Shown here: piece by piece, positions 17,233-26,591 of the stretch
Numbering within the stretch: position 1 is the first letter of the stretch
How the letters are laid out: every line of letters begins with the position of its first letter
NCBI GenBank assembly: GCA_001534745.1
Contig: CP013997.1
Span: 1,736,001-1,800,000 of the forward strand
Source of the DNA: Pseudomonas monteilii
GTDB taxonomy: Bacteria > Pseudomonadota > Gammaproteobacteria > Pseudomonadales > Pseudomonadaceae
Length of the DNA stretch: 64,000 nucleotides
Reading direction: 5' to 3'
Made by a program: the position numbers and the translations under genes
The notes under the pieces: model-generated
The model's database searches: none
What the model was told of the DNA's origin: nothing
What the model saw: the letters and a program-made list of their open reading frames with translations, nothing else

Positions 17233-18954
17233 TCAGTTGGCCATGGCCCGTAGCTCAGCAGTGGCGATCGGGTCGACTCGGCCCGAGTCAGGGTCGACGA
17301 CCGCCTGATAGTGCGTGCGTGCAAAGGCCGCGGTCATCTTGTGGTTCCAGACGTCCTGCTCGATGTCCTCCAAGGGGCGAACAAGGGGATCGCCGAAGCC
17401 GCCGCCGCCGGGTTGGGTATGCGACACCACGTCGTTGCGGGCGATGGTGATGCCAACCTTGCTCGGCAGCAGGCGGGTCTCGCTGCCGTGTTGCAGTGCA
17501 TTGATCGCAGGGCATGCAGGCAAGCCACCTTGCAGGCCGTAAGGGCGGAATTTCATACGGTCGGCGCGCAATTGCAGCAGGACGTCGTCAGCCAGTACGC
17601 GGTAGCTGCGCAGGATGCCCAGCCCGCCGCGATAGCGACCGGCGCCAAAACTGTCGGCCACCAGCTCGTAAGCCTCGACACGTACCGGATGTTGCGCTTC
17701 TAGCGTTTCCACTGGCGTGTTGGAGAGGTTCTGGGACGCGTTGGTGATGGCCTCGACACCATCGGCGTGGGGGCGCGCACCCCAGGCACCGCAAACCATG
17801 TCGACGATGATGTAGCTTTCCCCATTGTCCTTCTTGCCGGACAGACAGACGACGGTATTACCGCCTTCACCCGCTGCCGGAATGCGGTCTGGGACTACCT
17901 GGGACAGGGCGCCCAGCATGGTGTCGAAGACCCGGTAGCCCGTGAGTGCGCGGGCGGCCACCGCGGCAGGCTCCAGTGGGTTGAGGACGGTCCCCTCCGG
18001 CACGTGCACGTCGACGCAGCGGAACAGCCCTTCGTTGTTCGGCACGTCGCCCTTGAGTGCGCAGCGCACGCTCAGGTAAGTGCAGGACTTGGTGTAGGAC
18101 AACGTCGAGTTGATCGCGGCGCGCACCTGGGGAGCGCTGCCGGTGTAGTCCACGCTGACCCGGTCCTCCTGAACCGTGACCGCCACACGCAGGGGAATCG
18201 GCTCTTCCGACAGACCATCGTCATCGATGAAGTCTTCGAAGACGAAGGTGCCTTTTGGCCATGTGCGGATCTCTTCGCGCGTGAGTCGCTCGGCGTAGTC
18301 GAGCAGCTCGGCGAAATAGCGACGGCTGTCATCGCGGCCATAGCGGTCCAGCAGGCGGGTCAGCTCGCGGCTGCCGACCTGGCAAGCGGCGTACTGGGCA
18401 CGCAGGTCGCCCAGCACGCGGTCGGGTACCCGCACGTTCTGGGTGATGATGCGCTCCATGATGTCGTTGATCTTGCCTGCTTCGTAGAGCTTGACCACCG
18501 GAATGCGCAGCCCTTCCTGGTAGATCTCGGTGGAGTCACTGGCATTGGAGCCCGGCACCCGCCCGCCCACGTCGGTGTGGTGGCAGATGACCACGCTGTA
18601 GCCTTCGATTTCGCCTTTATAGAAGAAGGGCGCGAACATGAAGATGTCCGGCAGGTGCATTCCCCCTTGATAAGGATCGTTGACGATTACCGCATCGCCT
18701 GGCTGCAGGTCGTCGCCATAGCGGAGCTTGACCTGGGCCATCGCTTCCGGGATCGCTCCCAGGTGCAGGGCGATGGTTTTTGCCTGTGCGATCATCTGCC
18801 CGTGGCGGTCGCAGATGGCTGCCGAGTAATCCATGACGTCTTTGACGATCTCCGAGCGCGCAGTGCGCAGGACCGTGTAAGCCACCTCGTCCACGATAGC
18901 GTCCATGGCGTTCTTGACGACAGCGAAGGTAATGGGGTCGATGGCCTGGCTCAT
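17233..18954 (-). CDS. hyuB: Hydantoinase B / oxoprolinase-type subunit
   Basis: 573 residues from the ATG at 18954 (MSQAIDPITFAVVKNAMDAIV). Family hallmarks: VNDPYQGGMHLPDI, VVICHHTDVGGRVPGS and the C-terminal HTQPGGGGFGDPLVRP. With HyuA it forms an ATP-dependent amidase family that includes N-methylhydantoinase, 5-oxoprolinase and caprolactamase. The start overlaps the hyuA stop as ATGA, indicating translational coupling. The actual substrate here is unknown. Confidence 0.9.
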   Translation of the reverse strand: MSQAIDPITFAVVKNAMDAIVDEVAYTVLRTARSEIVKDVMDYSAAICDRHGQMIAQAKTIALHLGAIPEAMAQVKLRYGDDLQPGDAVIVNDPYQGGMHLPDIFMFAPFFYKGEIEGYSVVICHHTDVGGRVPGSNASDSTEIYQEGLRIPVVKLYEAGKINDIMERIITQNVRVPDRVLGDLRAQYAACQVGSRELTRLLDRYGRDDSRRYFAELLDYAERLTREEIRTWPKGTFVFEDFIDDDGLSEEPIPLRVAVTVQEDRVSVDYTGSAPQVRAAINSTLSYTKSCTYLSVRCALKGDVPNNEGLFRCVDVHVPEGTVLNPLEPAAVAARALTGYRVFDTMLGALSQVVPDRIPAAGEGGNTVVCLSGKKDNGESYIIVDMVCGAWGARPHADGVEAITNASQNLSNTPVETLEAQHPVRVEAYELVADSFGAGRYRGGLGILRSYRVLADDVLLQLRADRMKFRPYGLQGGLPACPAINALQHGSETRLLPSKVGITIARNDVVSHTQPGGGGFGDPLVRPLEDIEQDVWNHKMTAAFARTHYQAVVDPDSGRVDPIATAELRAMAN

Positions 18955-21077
18955 GCGTGGCACTCCTGAATGTCGATGGTGATGTTGCCGATGCTGTCTG
19001 CATGGGCACTACAGCCTGGCGGCACCACGATCGTGGTGTCATAGGACTCGATGATCAGGGGGCCCTGTATCGGCGTGAGGCTAATGCTCGCCCTTGGCAC
19101 CACCGGCGTGGCGTGCAGTGGGACCTCGGGATCGAAGCTGACCAGGCGCTCGCCCTGGGAGCCTTCCAGCGCCGTCGCGTCGACCTTGCATTCGGCGAAC
19201 TCCAGGCGATGCGCACTACGTCCGCGCGCGCTGACGCGCAGGTTGACCAGCTCCAGCGGTTCGTCGCTAGAGTAGCCAAAGGTTTGCAGGTACTGGGCGT
19301 TGAAGTCTTCGGCCAATTGCGCCAGCACCTGATGGTCCATCTGCGCGGTACTCAGGGGCACGGTCAGTTCAGAGCTTTGACCCAGGTAACGGACATCTGC
19401 CGAATAGGCGACGTGCGCCGCGTCGGCGGCATACCCTTCGCTCGCCAATACCGTGAAGCCCTGGTCGCTCAGGGCAACCGCTTCGGCCGACAGAGACTGC
19501 AGGTCGCACGTGGCCAAGGGCTGCAGAATCGCTTTCACGAAGTTGTGTTCAGCGTCGGCGGTGAGCATGCCAGCGGAGCAGAACACGCCGGCCATGATCG
19601 GCGCCACGACCCGCCGAATGCCCAGCAGTCGCGCCACGGCAACGGCATGCAGGGGGCCGCCGCCGCCAAAGGCCATCATCGACATTTCACGAGGGTCCAG
19701 GCCGCGCTCGACCGTCACGGCGCGGATGGCGCGTGCCATGTTCACGTTGGCCAGATGGCGAATGCCGTGGGCTGCCTTGAGCAGGTCCAGTTGCAGAGGC
19801 TGCCCCACGTAGTGTTCGATGGCCTGGGCGGAGCGCGCCGGGACTACCGGCAGGCTGCCGCCTGCCAATGCCGTGGGGTTGAGGTAGCCCAGTACCATGT
19901 TGGCATCGGTAACGGTGGGTTGATCATTGCCTTTGTCGTAGCAGGCAGGGCCTGGGTAGGCGCCGGCTGATTCCGGGCCTACGCAGAGCAGTCCGCCTGC
20001 ATCGATCCAGGCGATCGATCCGCCACCTGCACCGACCTCGGCGATGTCGATGGCGGGCACCTTCAACACGTAGCCGCCCCCTTTGACAAAACGGCTAGGG
20101 GCGCTGATGCCATCGCGGAATTCGTACTCGTTGGTCAGCGAAGGCTGGCCGTCGACCACGAGCGCAGCCTTGGCCGTGGTGCCGCCCATGTCGAAGACGA
20201 TCTGATTGTCGTCGCCGGCCAGGGCGCCGATCCGTGCGGCACCGGTGACGCCGCCCGCGGGGCCGGAAGCCACGGCAAAGACGGGCTTCTCGCTCGCCGA
20301 GGCGATGCCCATCATGCCGCCGTTGGAGGCCATCACCTGCAGCGAGGCGCGCACGCCCATCGCTTCGAGGTCCTGGCGCAGGCGCGCCAGGTAGGTGCGC
20401 ATGGCGGGAAGAATGTAAGCGTTCACCACGGTCGTGCTGGTGCGTTCGTACTCTTTGATTTCCGGCAGTACCTCGAACGATGCGCTGACCAGTACCTGCG
20501 GGAAGTGCTGCTGGAGCAGCTGCTTGGCGCGGCGCTCGTGTGCCGGGTTGATGTAGCTGTTGATGAAGGCGATCGCGATGGCGGTGACCCCTTCATCGAC
20601 CAGCGAGGCGGCTTCGCGCAGCAGATGAGCTTCGTCCAGCGCGGTAACCACCTCACCCGTAGCGCTCATGCGTTCTTGAATCCCGCGCCTCCAACGGCGA
20701 GTGGCCAGGGGTTCGGGCTTGCTCCAGGACAGGTCGAACATGGTGGGGGTTCGGATCCGACCGATTTCGAGCACATCCTTGAAGCCTGCCGTAGTCAGGA
20801 CACCCGTTTTCGCACCGACCTTTTGCAGGATCGTATTGGAGGCGGTCGTGGTGCCGTGCACGATCTCAGTGATGTCACCTGGCTCGACGCCCGCCTGTTG
20901 GAGGAGGGCGTTCAAGCCCTGCACGATGGCTTTGCCCAGGTCTTCAGGCGTCGTCGACGTCTTGTTCACGAACAGGCGACCGTCTGGCATCGCCAGCACA
21001 ACGTCTGTGAACGTGCCTCCGATGTCGCAGCCTACCCTGACGCCCCTGCTGATTGTTGTTGTTGATGCAGTGCTCAT
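18951..21077 (-). CDS. hyuA: Hydantoinase A / oxoprolinase-type ATPase subunit
   Basis: 708 residues. The N-terminal ASKHA-type ATP-binding motif VGCDIGGTFTDVVLA is followed by IVHGTTTASNTILQKVGAKTG. The central region has IVFDMGGTTAKAALV (second phosphate loop) and AGGGSIAWIDAGG, and MMAFGGGGPLHAVAVA is a family signature. The HyuA subunit phosphorylates the cyclic amide carbonyl before ring opening with HyuB. It is the first gene of a hyuA-hyuB-MFS unit, divergent from a TetR regulator, with a palindromic operator 35 bases upstream of its ATG. Confidence 0.9.
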   Translation of the reverse strand: MSTASTTTISRGVRVGCDIGGTFTDVVLAMPDGRLFVNKTSTTPEDLGKAIVQGLNALLQQAGVEPGDITEIVHGTTTASNTILQKVGAKTGVLTTAGFKDVLEIGRIRTPTMFDLSWSKPEPLATRRWRRGIQERMSATGEVVTALDEAHLLREAASLVDEGVTAIAIAFINSYINPAHERRAKQLLQQHFPQVLVSASFEVLPEIKEYERTSTTVVNAYILPAMRTYLARLRQDLEAMGVRASLQVMASNGGMMGIASASEKPVFAVASGPAGGVTGAARIGALAGDDNQIVFDMGGTTAKAALVVDGQPSLTNEYEFRDGISAPSRFVKGGGYVLKVPAIDIAEVGAGGGSIAWIDAGGLLCVGPESAGAYPGPACYDKGNDQPTVTDANMVLGYLNPTALAGGSLPVVPARSAQAIEHYVGQPLQLDLLKAAHGIRHLANVNMARAIRAVTVERGLDPREMSMMAFGGGGPLHAVAVARLLGIRRVVAPIMAGVFCSAGMLTADAEHNFVKAILQPLATCDLQSLSAEAVALSDQGFTVLASEGYAADAAHVAYSADVRYLGQSSELTVPLSTAQMDHQVLAQLAEDFNAQYLQTFGYSSDEPLELVNLRVSARGRSAHRLEFAECKVDATALEGSQGERLVSFDPEVPLHATPVVPRASISLTPIQGPLIIESYDTTIVVPPGCSAHADSIGNITIDIQECHA

Positions 21078-21111
21078 GATTGCTCCATTTGCTGGGTGAT
21101 CATATGTGCTA

Positions 21112-21133
21112 ACTAACTGGACGTTCAGTTAGT
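21112..21133. promoter_or_regulatory. Palindromic TetR-type operator
   Basis: ACTAACTG (21112-21119) and CAGTTAGT (21126-21133) are perfect inverted arms around a 6-base GACGTT. The site lies between divergent hyuA and the tetR-like gene, where a TetR repressor would control both. Confidence 0.75.
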
Positions 21134-21250
21134 AACTGGTAAGCTAGAATCAAATACAGCCCATGTCAAATGGCTGGGCAAGGAGCGCTGTAGGGCGGCC
21201 ACGCCGCTGATACACTCGCCAGGCAGGGCTAGACGGAGGATTTTCCCAGC

Positions 21251-21910
21251 ATGAAAGACGACGCTCAGACGGCTCCCAAGCCAAAGACTCGAAACGCCGC
21301 GCTAACGAAAGAAAACATCCTGAACGTGGCCACACGGGAATTCGCCGAACGCGGGTATGAGGGCGCGAGCATCGAAGCGATCGTGCTCCGGTGCAAGATC
21401 AGCAAGAACCTGGTCTATCACTATTTTGACAGCAAGGAAGGTTTGTTCATCGAGGTGATGGAGCGGGCATACGGGGCCATGCGTGGCCGACAGAACGAGC
21501 TGTCGTTGTCGGGTGATCCGGTGCGGGACATGCGTGAGCTGGTGCGAAAAACGATACAGCACTTCATCGACCAGCCCGATTTTCATCTGCTGTTGTCCAT
21601 CGAGAACCTTCACAAAGCGGCTCATATCCGCAAGTCGACCGTGATCGCACAGATGTTCAACCCGTTGCGGGCTGCGCTTTCGCAGATTCTCGAACAGGGC
21701 AAGCAGCAAGGCGTCTTTCGCCAGGACGCCGAGTGGGTAGACCTGTACGTGTCCATATCGGGGCTGGGCGCGTACGCCATCACCAATCGTTATACGCTTT
21801 CCTACGTGTTGGATGTCGATCTGGACTCACCCGAGCGCAAGGCGTCCCGGCTCAACCATGCCTGCGAAGTGGTGATGAGCTACCTCTGTGACCTAGGGCC
21901 CTCTGCCTGA
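21251..21910 (+). CDS. TetR-family transcriptional regulator
   Basis: 219 residues. The N-terminal TetR HTH spans about residues 20-66 (NILNVATREFAERGYEGASIEAIVLRCKISKNLVYHYFDSKE, read in parts). The C-terminal ligand domain is all-helical and unassigned. It is divergent from the hyuA-hyuB-MFS unit, with a 22-bp palindrome in between, so it most likely represses that unit in response to its substrate. An acidic/basic N-terminal tail (MKDDAQTAPKPKTRN) precedes the HTH. Confidence 0.9.
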   Translation: MKDDAQTAPKPKTRNAALTKENILNVATREFAERGYEGASIEAIVLRCKISKNLVYHYFDSKEGLFIEVMERAYGAMRGRQNELSLSGDPVRDMRELVRKTIQHFIDQPDFHLLLSIENLHKAAHIRKSTVIAQMFNPLRAALSQILEQGKQQGVFRQDAEWVDLYVSISGLGAYAITNRYTLSYVLDVDLDSPERKASRLNHACEVVMSYLCDLGPSA

Positions 21911-22102
21911 TCCTTCATTGATGCTTGCCTAATCCCTCGCGAACTGCGCAGCCATCACGACCTTGTCGTGATGCGCATTTCCGTGCGTCCGATAGGCCTC
22001 GACAAGGGGGTGCGGAGGTGGCCTGGCCGGAGGGGCCACCTTGCAGTGCGAAACAAATAGAAATATCTGCACTCAGAAAGGCGCTCATATTTGTGTGCGA
22101 TG

Positions 22103-22119
22103 TTGTATGCATGCGACAA
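22103..22119. promoter_or_regulatory. TTGT...ACAA dyad with TGCATGC core upstream of PQQ dehydrogenase
   Basis: TTGTATGCATGCGACAA sits 19 bases upstream of the dehydrogenase ATG. TTGT/ACAA form the outer arms. The TGCATGC core recurs upstream of the SDR at 24630-25385, suggesting one regulator (possibly the nearby GntR) for both promoters. Confidence 0.45.
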
Positions 22120-22137
22120 TTTGTCCTTTGGTAACCT

Positions 22138-24552
22138 ATGAAGGACTTCAACGTGGTGGAAGATGTCATTCCGAACCGCCTGGGGCGCGTCTGGCTCGCG
22201 ACCCTCGGCACTATAATTTTGCTGGCAGGCCTCTACTTCATCGGCGGGGGCGGGTGGCTGGCCTGGTTGGGGGGGAGTTGGTACTTCCTGATCGCAGGCT
22301 TGCTGCTCGTGCCTGCTGGCGGGCTCATCATCCTTCGGCGGACGCTGGGCTTGCTGCTGATCGCCGTCGCCGTGGCGTACACCGTGGTGTGGGCGCTGTG
22401 GGATGTGGGTCTGCAGTTCTGGCCACTGCTGTCTCGCGTACTCGCATTCGCCATGATCGGTGCAGCCGTGGCGTTTTCCGTGCCGCTGTTCACTCGATCG
22501 CGTAAGGCGCGGGTGACGGGGGTCGCGTTGGGCGCCGTGGCGTGCGTGGGCGTCGTGATCACCGCAGTCAGCGCGTTCGAACCCAAGAACGTCATCCGTG
22601 ATGCCGAGTCCGTTGCCGCCGCACAAGACGTACCTGTCGAAAAGGGCGATAAAGAGCCAGGTGACTGGAAAGCCTGGGCCGGTGACACCCATGGTTCGCG
22701 CTTTTCGCGCGTTGGCGACATCACGCCTGCGAACGTGAAGGACCTGAAGGTTGCCTGGACGGCGCATACCGGCGAAGCCGTGGTGCCGGGTGCAGGCGAT
22801 GCCGAAGACCAGAATACCCCGCTGCAAGTCGGTGACAGCCTGTATGTCTGCACCACGTACAGCACCGTAATCTCCTACGACATCGATACGGGCAAGGAAA
22901 ACTGGCGTTTCGCCGCAGGCAAAGGCAACTCGACCTACCAGCGCTGCCGCGGCATGGCGTACTTCGACGCGACCACAGCGAAGAAAGTCGCCGATGTTCC
23001 CGGTATCGCGGCCGATGCTGCCCTGGACGCGTCGGTCAGCCCCCAACGTCTGATCTTCCCGACCGGTGACGGTCGCCTGATGGCCATCGATGCTCACACC
23101 GGCAAGCCCGTGGCCAACTTCGGAGTCGATGGCGCAGTCGACCTCAAGGCCGGTATGGGCGAGGTCAAGCCTGGTTACTACCAGCAGTCCTCTACGCCGC
23201 TGCTGGCCGGCAACTTGGTGATCGTCGGGGGTCGTGTGATCGACAACTTCGAAACCGACGAGCCACCGGGGGTCGTGCGTGCCTTCGACGCTGTCACCGG
23301 CACACTGGTCTGGGCCTGGGATCCGGGCAATCCTGCGGTCACCCGTGAGCCGCTGTCGCCAGCCGGTTATACCCGCGGCACCCCGAACGTCTGGGTGGCC
23401 GCGTCCTACGATGCCGAGCTGGGCATGGTGTACCTGCCGACCGGCAACGCGACCCCCGATTTCTGGGCCGGCTTCCGTACCGAAGCCGACGACAAGTACG
23501 GCTCGTCGATCGTGGCGGTCAACGTGGCGACGGGGCGTCCCGTGTGGTCCTTCCAGACCGTGCACCACGACATCTGGGACTTCGACGTCACCGGGCAGCC
23601 GCTGATCTACGACATCCCCAATGACGATGGTTCAGTGTCCAAGGCCGTTTCGGTCACCTCGAAAACCGGCATGATCTACCTGCTGGACCGTACCAACGGC
23701 AAGCCGTTGGCCGACATCGAAGAGCGTCCGGTACCGCAGGGCGATTTGCCGGGCGAGCGTTATTCGCCGACCCAGCCGTATTCCGTGGGCATGCCCAACA
23801 TCGGCAACGATGTCCTCAAGGAGTCGGACATGTGGGGTGCCACACCGTTCGACCAGTTGATGTGCCGCATCATCTTCAAGTCGAGCCGTTATGACGGCGT
23901 GTTCACCCCACCTGGCAAGGACTGGGCGATCCAGTATCCGGGGTCGCTCGGTGGCATGAACTGGGGCGGTGCATCGGTCGATCCGACCACCCACCTGATG
24001 TTCGTCAACGACCTGCGCCTTGGCCTTCACTACAACATGGTACCGGCGAAGGACATTCCGCCTGGCACCGGCAGCAGTGAAGGCATGGGGATCATCGTGC
24101 AGAAGGGCACGCCATTCGGCACTTGGCGCGAGCGTTTCATGTCGCCCCTGGGCGTGCCGTGCCAGGCGCCGCCGTTCGGCACCTTGTCGGCCATCAACCT
24201 GAAGACCAAGAAGCTGGTGTGGCAAGTGCCGGTCGGCACCGTACAGGACACCGGCCCGTTGAACATCCCGACCGGCCTGAAACTGCCCTTGGGCATGCCG
24301 ACCCTCGGTCCGTCGCTGGCGACCAAATCGGGGCTGCTGTTCTTTGCCGGCACCCAGGACTTCTACCTGCGTGCCTTCAACAGCCGCACGGGTGAGGAAG
24401 TATGGAAATCACGCCTGCCAGCCGGCAGCCAGAGCGGTCCGATCACGTACCGTTCGCAGAAAACCGGCAAGCAGTATGTGGTGATCTTCGCAGGCGGCTC
24501 GCCGCACTCCGATACGCGCAGTGACAGCGTGATTGCCTATACGCTGCCCTGA
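22138..24552 (+). CDS. Membrane-bound PQQ-dependent dehydrogenase (glucose/quinate/shikimate type)
   Basis: 804 residues, the length of membrane glucose/quinate dehydrogenases. The first ~140 residues hold five hydrophobic helices that anchor it to the inner membrane and pass electrons to ubiquinone. The rest is a periplasmic eight-bladed propeller, beginning WKAWAGDTHGSRFSRVGDITPANV and including TTYSTVISYDIDTGKENWRF, HHDIWDFDVTGQP and GMNWGGASVDP. Substrate (sugar, quinate or another polyol) is not readable from sequence. It is followed by a strong bidirectional terminator and faces an SDR gene. Confidence 0.9.
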   Translation: MKDFNVVEDVIPNRLGRVWLATLGTIILLAGLYFIGGGGWLAWLGGSWYFLIAGLLLVPAGGLIILRRTLGLLLIAVAVAYTVVWALWDVGLQFWPLLSRVLAFAMIGAAVAFSVPLFTRSRKARVTGVALGAVACVGVVITAVSAFEPKNVIRDAESVAAAQDVPVEKGDKEPGDWKAWAGDTHGSRFSRVGDITPANVKDLKVAWTAHTGEAVVPGAGDAEDQNTPLQVGDSLYVCTTYSTVISYDIDTGKENWRFAAGKGNSTYQRCRGMAYFDATTAKKVADVPGIAADAALDASVSPQRLIFPTGDGRLMAIDAHTGKPVANFGVDGAVDLKAGMGEVKPGYYQQSSTPLLAGNLVIVGGRVIDNFETDEPPGVVRAFDAVTGTLVWAWDPGNPAVTREPLSPAGYTRGTPNVWVAASYDAELGMVYLPTGNATPDFWAGFRTEADDKYGSSIVAVNVATGRPVWSFQTVHHDIWDFDVTGQPLIYDIPNDDGSVSKAVSVTSKTGMIYLLDRTNGKPLADIEERPVPQGDLPGERYSPTQPYSVGMPNIGNDVLKESDMWGATPFDQLMCRIIFKSSRYDGVFTPPGKDWAIQYPGSLGGMNWGGASVDPTTHLMFVNDLRLGLHYNMVPAKDIPPGTGSSEGMGIIVQKGTPFGTWRERFMSPLGVPCQAPPFGTLSAINLKTKKLVWQVPVGTVQDTGPLNIPTGLKLPLGMPTLGPSLATKSGLLFFAGTQDFYLRAFNSRTGEEVWKSRLPAGSQSGPITYRSQKTGKQYVVIFAGGSPHSDTRSDSVIAYTLP

Positions 24553-24570
24553 ACGATCGCTGAGTAAGCT

Positions 24571-24613
24571 GAAAACGGCCCGATCATGGTGAACCTTGAT
24601 CCGGGCCGTTTTC
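24571..24613. terminator. Bidirectional terminator between PQQ dehydrogenase and SDR genes
   Basis: GAAAACGGCCCGATCA pairs with TGATCCGGGCCGTTTTC (one bulged base) around a 10-base loop. The A-run and T-run on opposite sides make it active in both directions for these convergent genes. Confidence 0.85.
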
Positions 24614-24629
24614 GTGTTCGCTCACCGCC

Positions 24630-25385
24630 TTACGCTACGGCCTGAGCGCCGGTGATCTCGACCAGCGAACCACACATGAAGGCCGCTTCGTCCGACGCCA
24701 GGAAGGCCACGAGCGCGGCGACTTCCTCAGGTTTGCCGATTCTGCCGAGCGGCACCATCCGGTCGAGATCGGCGATGGTCCGCCCCGAACGCAGCACACC
24801 CGCTTCCAGCATCGGCGTATGGATCTCCCCCGGGCACACGGCGTTGACACGGATGTTGTGGGGCGCGTAATCCCGGGCAAGGTTCTGGGTGAAAGCGGCC
24901 ACGGCAGCCTTGGTGACGTTGTAGGCGATATGCCCCGGCGCCGGATGCAGCCCCCACTGGGAGGCGGTATTCACGATCGCGCCCGAACCTGCCTCGATCA
25001 TCGAGGGCAGCACGGCTCGGCAGAGGTGGAACATTGAATCCACGTTGACCGCGAAGCTGTTGTGCCAATCGTCCTCGCTCAGTGCGAGCAGCGCGCCTCG
25101 GCGGTTGATCCCGGCATTGTTGACCAGCACATCGATTTTTCCCAACTGCCGAATCACCTCGGCGACCAGCAGGCGACAGGCATCGCCTCGAGCGATGTCG
25201 GCTGCGAGGGCGATCGCCCGATGACCTTCGGCACACAGCGCTTGTGCCACGGCGTGCGCTGCTTCCAGATTCACGTCGCTGACCACTACCGAGGCACCTT
25301 CATGGGCGAAACGCCTGGCGATGGCTGAACCTATGCCCCCGGCGGCACCTGTAACGATGACGACTTGATGATCGAACCTTTTCAT
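24630..25385 (-). CDS. Short-chain dehydrogenase/reductase (SDR)
   Basis: 251 residues from the ATG at 25385 (MKRFDHQVVIVTGAAGGIGS); the upstream extension is not protein-like. Classical SDR features: TGAAGGIG cofactor loop (12-19), VLVNNAG (87-93), and catalytic Ser142, Tyr155 and Lys159 (YNVTK). Asp37 after the second strand suggests NAD(H) preference. It may reduce or oxidise the product of the PQQ dehydrogenase, but that link is only positional. TGCATGCAA repeats lie upstream. Confidence 0.88.
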   Translation of the reverse strand: MKRFDHQVVIVTGAAGGIGSAIARRFAHEGASVVVSDVNLEAAHAVAQALCAEGHRAIALAADIARGDACRLLVAEVIRQLGKIDVLVNNAGINRRGALLALSEDDWHNSFAVNVDSMFHLCRAVLPSMIEAGSGAIVNTASQWGLHPAPGHIAYNVTKAAVAAFTQNLARDYAPHNIRVNAVCPGEIHTPMLEAGVLRSGRTIADLDRMVPLGRIGKPEEVAALVAFLASDEAAFMCGSLVEITGAQAVA

Positions 25386-25447
25386 ATGGACGCCTGACCT
25401 CATCGAGTGTTGTTGTGGTGACAAGGTGAAATGCAGATGTAATAGCA

Positions 25448-25468
25448 TGCATGCAAGCCTGCATGCAA
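25448..25468. repeat. Tandem TGCATGCAA direct repeats upstream of SDR
   Basis: TGCATGCAA occurs at 25448-25456 and again at 25460-25468, a 12-base period (about one helical turn), 63 bases upstream of the SDR start. The core is itself palindromic (TGCATGCA). This is the expected layout for side-by-side binding of two regulator dimers. Confidence 0.55.
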
Positions 25469-25618
25469 TTGATCGTCGGCCCGTTCAGCGTTCGTGCACG
25501 CACGCAGCCTTCAACGGGGGCGTGAGCCAGGCCGCTTGTGAGCAAGGTGGGAATGATGAAGCGGCGCTGCGGCCTGAAACCCCGATCGGGCACGGCCGCA
25601 GTCTCTGCGCTGGGGGCG

Positions 25619-26326
25619 TTATGCGATGGACATGCGCGCAGTCAGGTTCTGCTGCATATAGTCGAGGAAGCGACGCTGGAACAACATGGTGTGTTCGTGG
25701 GCCGCCGCTTCGGCTGCTTCGGCATCCCGGGCAGCGATCGCGTCGATGATCTGGTCATGGTCGCGCCCCAGGCGATGGGTGCTGGCAGAACTCACGACAT
25801 GGTCGAAGTGCAGGTGCAGCAAGCGCTGCCCCTCGCCGAGCAGACGCTCGTAGTAGGTGATGAAATAAGGGTTGCGGCCGGCATGGGCGATCGCCATGTG
25901 GAACGCCTTGTTGAGCTCCGACATGGCCTGGAAATCGCCCGTCGTCACCGCCCTGAGGTAAGCGGCATCCGCATCCCGAATCGCCTGCAGGTCTTCCGAG
26001 CGATGCTGGGTGGCCGCCAGGCGCGTGACGGCACGTTGGATCAGGTCCAGGGCGGAAATGTAGTTCGGGAATTCCTCGATCTCGAACGGTGTGACCAGCG
26101 TCGTACGATTGGGCAGAATGATGACCAGGCCTTCGGTGATGAGCCGCGCCAGCGCATCACGCACGGGCGATCGGGAAAGCCCGAACTGCGCGGCCAATGA
26201 CACTTCATCCAGTTGTACACCCGGCTTGAGCTTGAGCGTCAGAATCTGCTTGCGAAGTTCTTCATAGATATAGCGCCCACCATGCCGACGGGGGCCGCTT
26301 TCGATATCGTTATCTTTTGCCATCAT
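25619..26326 (-). CDS. GntR-family regulator, FadR/FCD subgroup
   Basis: 235 residues. N-terminal winged helix (about 20-85): YIYEELRKQILTLKLKPGVQLDEVSLAAQFGLSRSPVRDALARL, read in parts. The C-terminal FCD domain is helical with scattered Asp/His residues (NKAFHMAIAHAGRNPYFI, HDQIIDAIAARD) typical of metal-binding FCD regulators of organic- and amino-acid catabolism. It lies between the SDR and the imino-acid operon. The start could be 26326 or the adjacent ATG at 26323. A palindrome 32 bases upstream suggests autoregulation. Confidence 0.9.
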   Translation of the reverse strand: MMAKDNDIESGPRRHGGRYIYEELRKQILTLKLKPGVQLDEVSLAAQFGLSRSPVRDALARLITEGLVIILPNRTTLVTPFEIEEFPNYISALDLIQRAVTRLAATQHRSEDLQAIRDADAAYLRAVTTGDFQAMSELNKAFHMAIAHAGRNPYFITYYERLLGEGQRLLHLHFDHVVSSASTHRLGRDHDQIIDAIAARDAEAAEAAAHEHTMLFQRRFLDYMQQNLTARMSIA

Positions 26327-26357
26327 CAGGTCTCGATTGGTCTTGCCCCTATCATAC

Positions 26358-26368
26358 AGGTCCGACCT
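26358..26368. promoter_or_regulatory. AGGTCCGACCT palindrome, candidate GntR operator
   Basis: Perfect 5-base arms AGGTC/GACCT around one base. It fits the GT-N3-AC core preferred by the FadR subgroup and lies 32 bases upstream of the GntR start. No second copy was noticed at the other promoters. Confidence 0.45.
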
Positions 26369-26591
26369 TATTAAATTTCAGTTCTGCTGACTATATCCCC
26401 CGCGGAGCGCGAGCTGCACACGGTAGCGACGTGACAGACGTGCTCAAGTCATGGACGGTGCAGCCAGGGCGGCTGCCGGTGGGGGCGTGAATGAAGATGA
26501 CACTGGCTGCAATCGGCGCCTGAACAGACACTCGTGCAAGCCTCAGGTCAAAGGCGCTGTGCCCGGTATCGTCCGAGCACAGTCGCCACGA

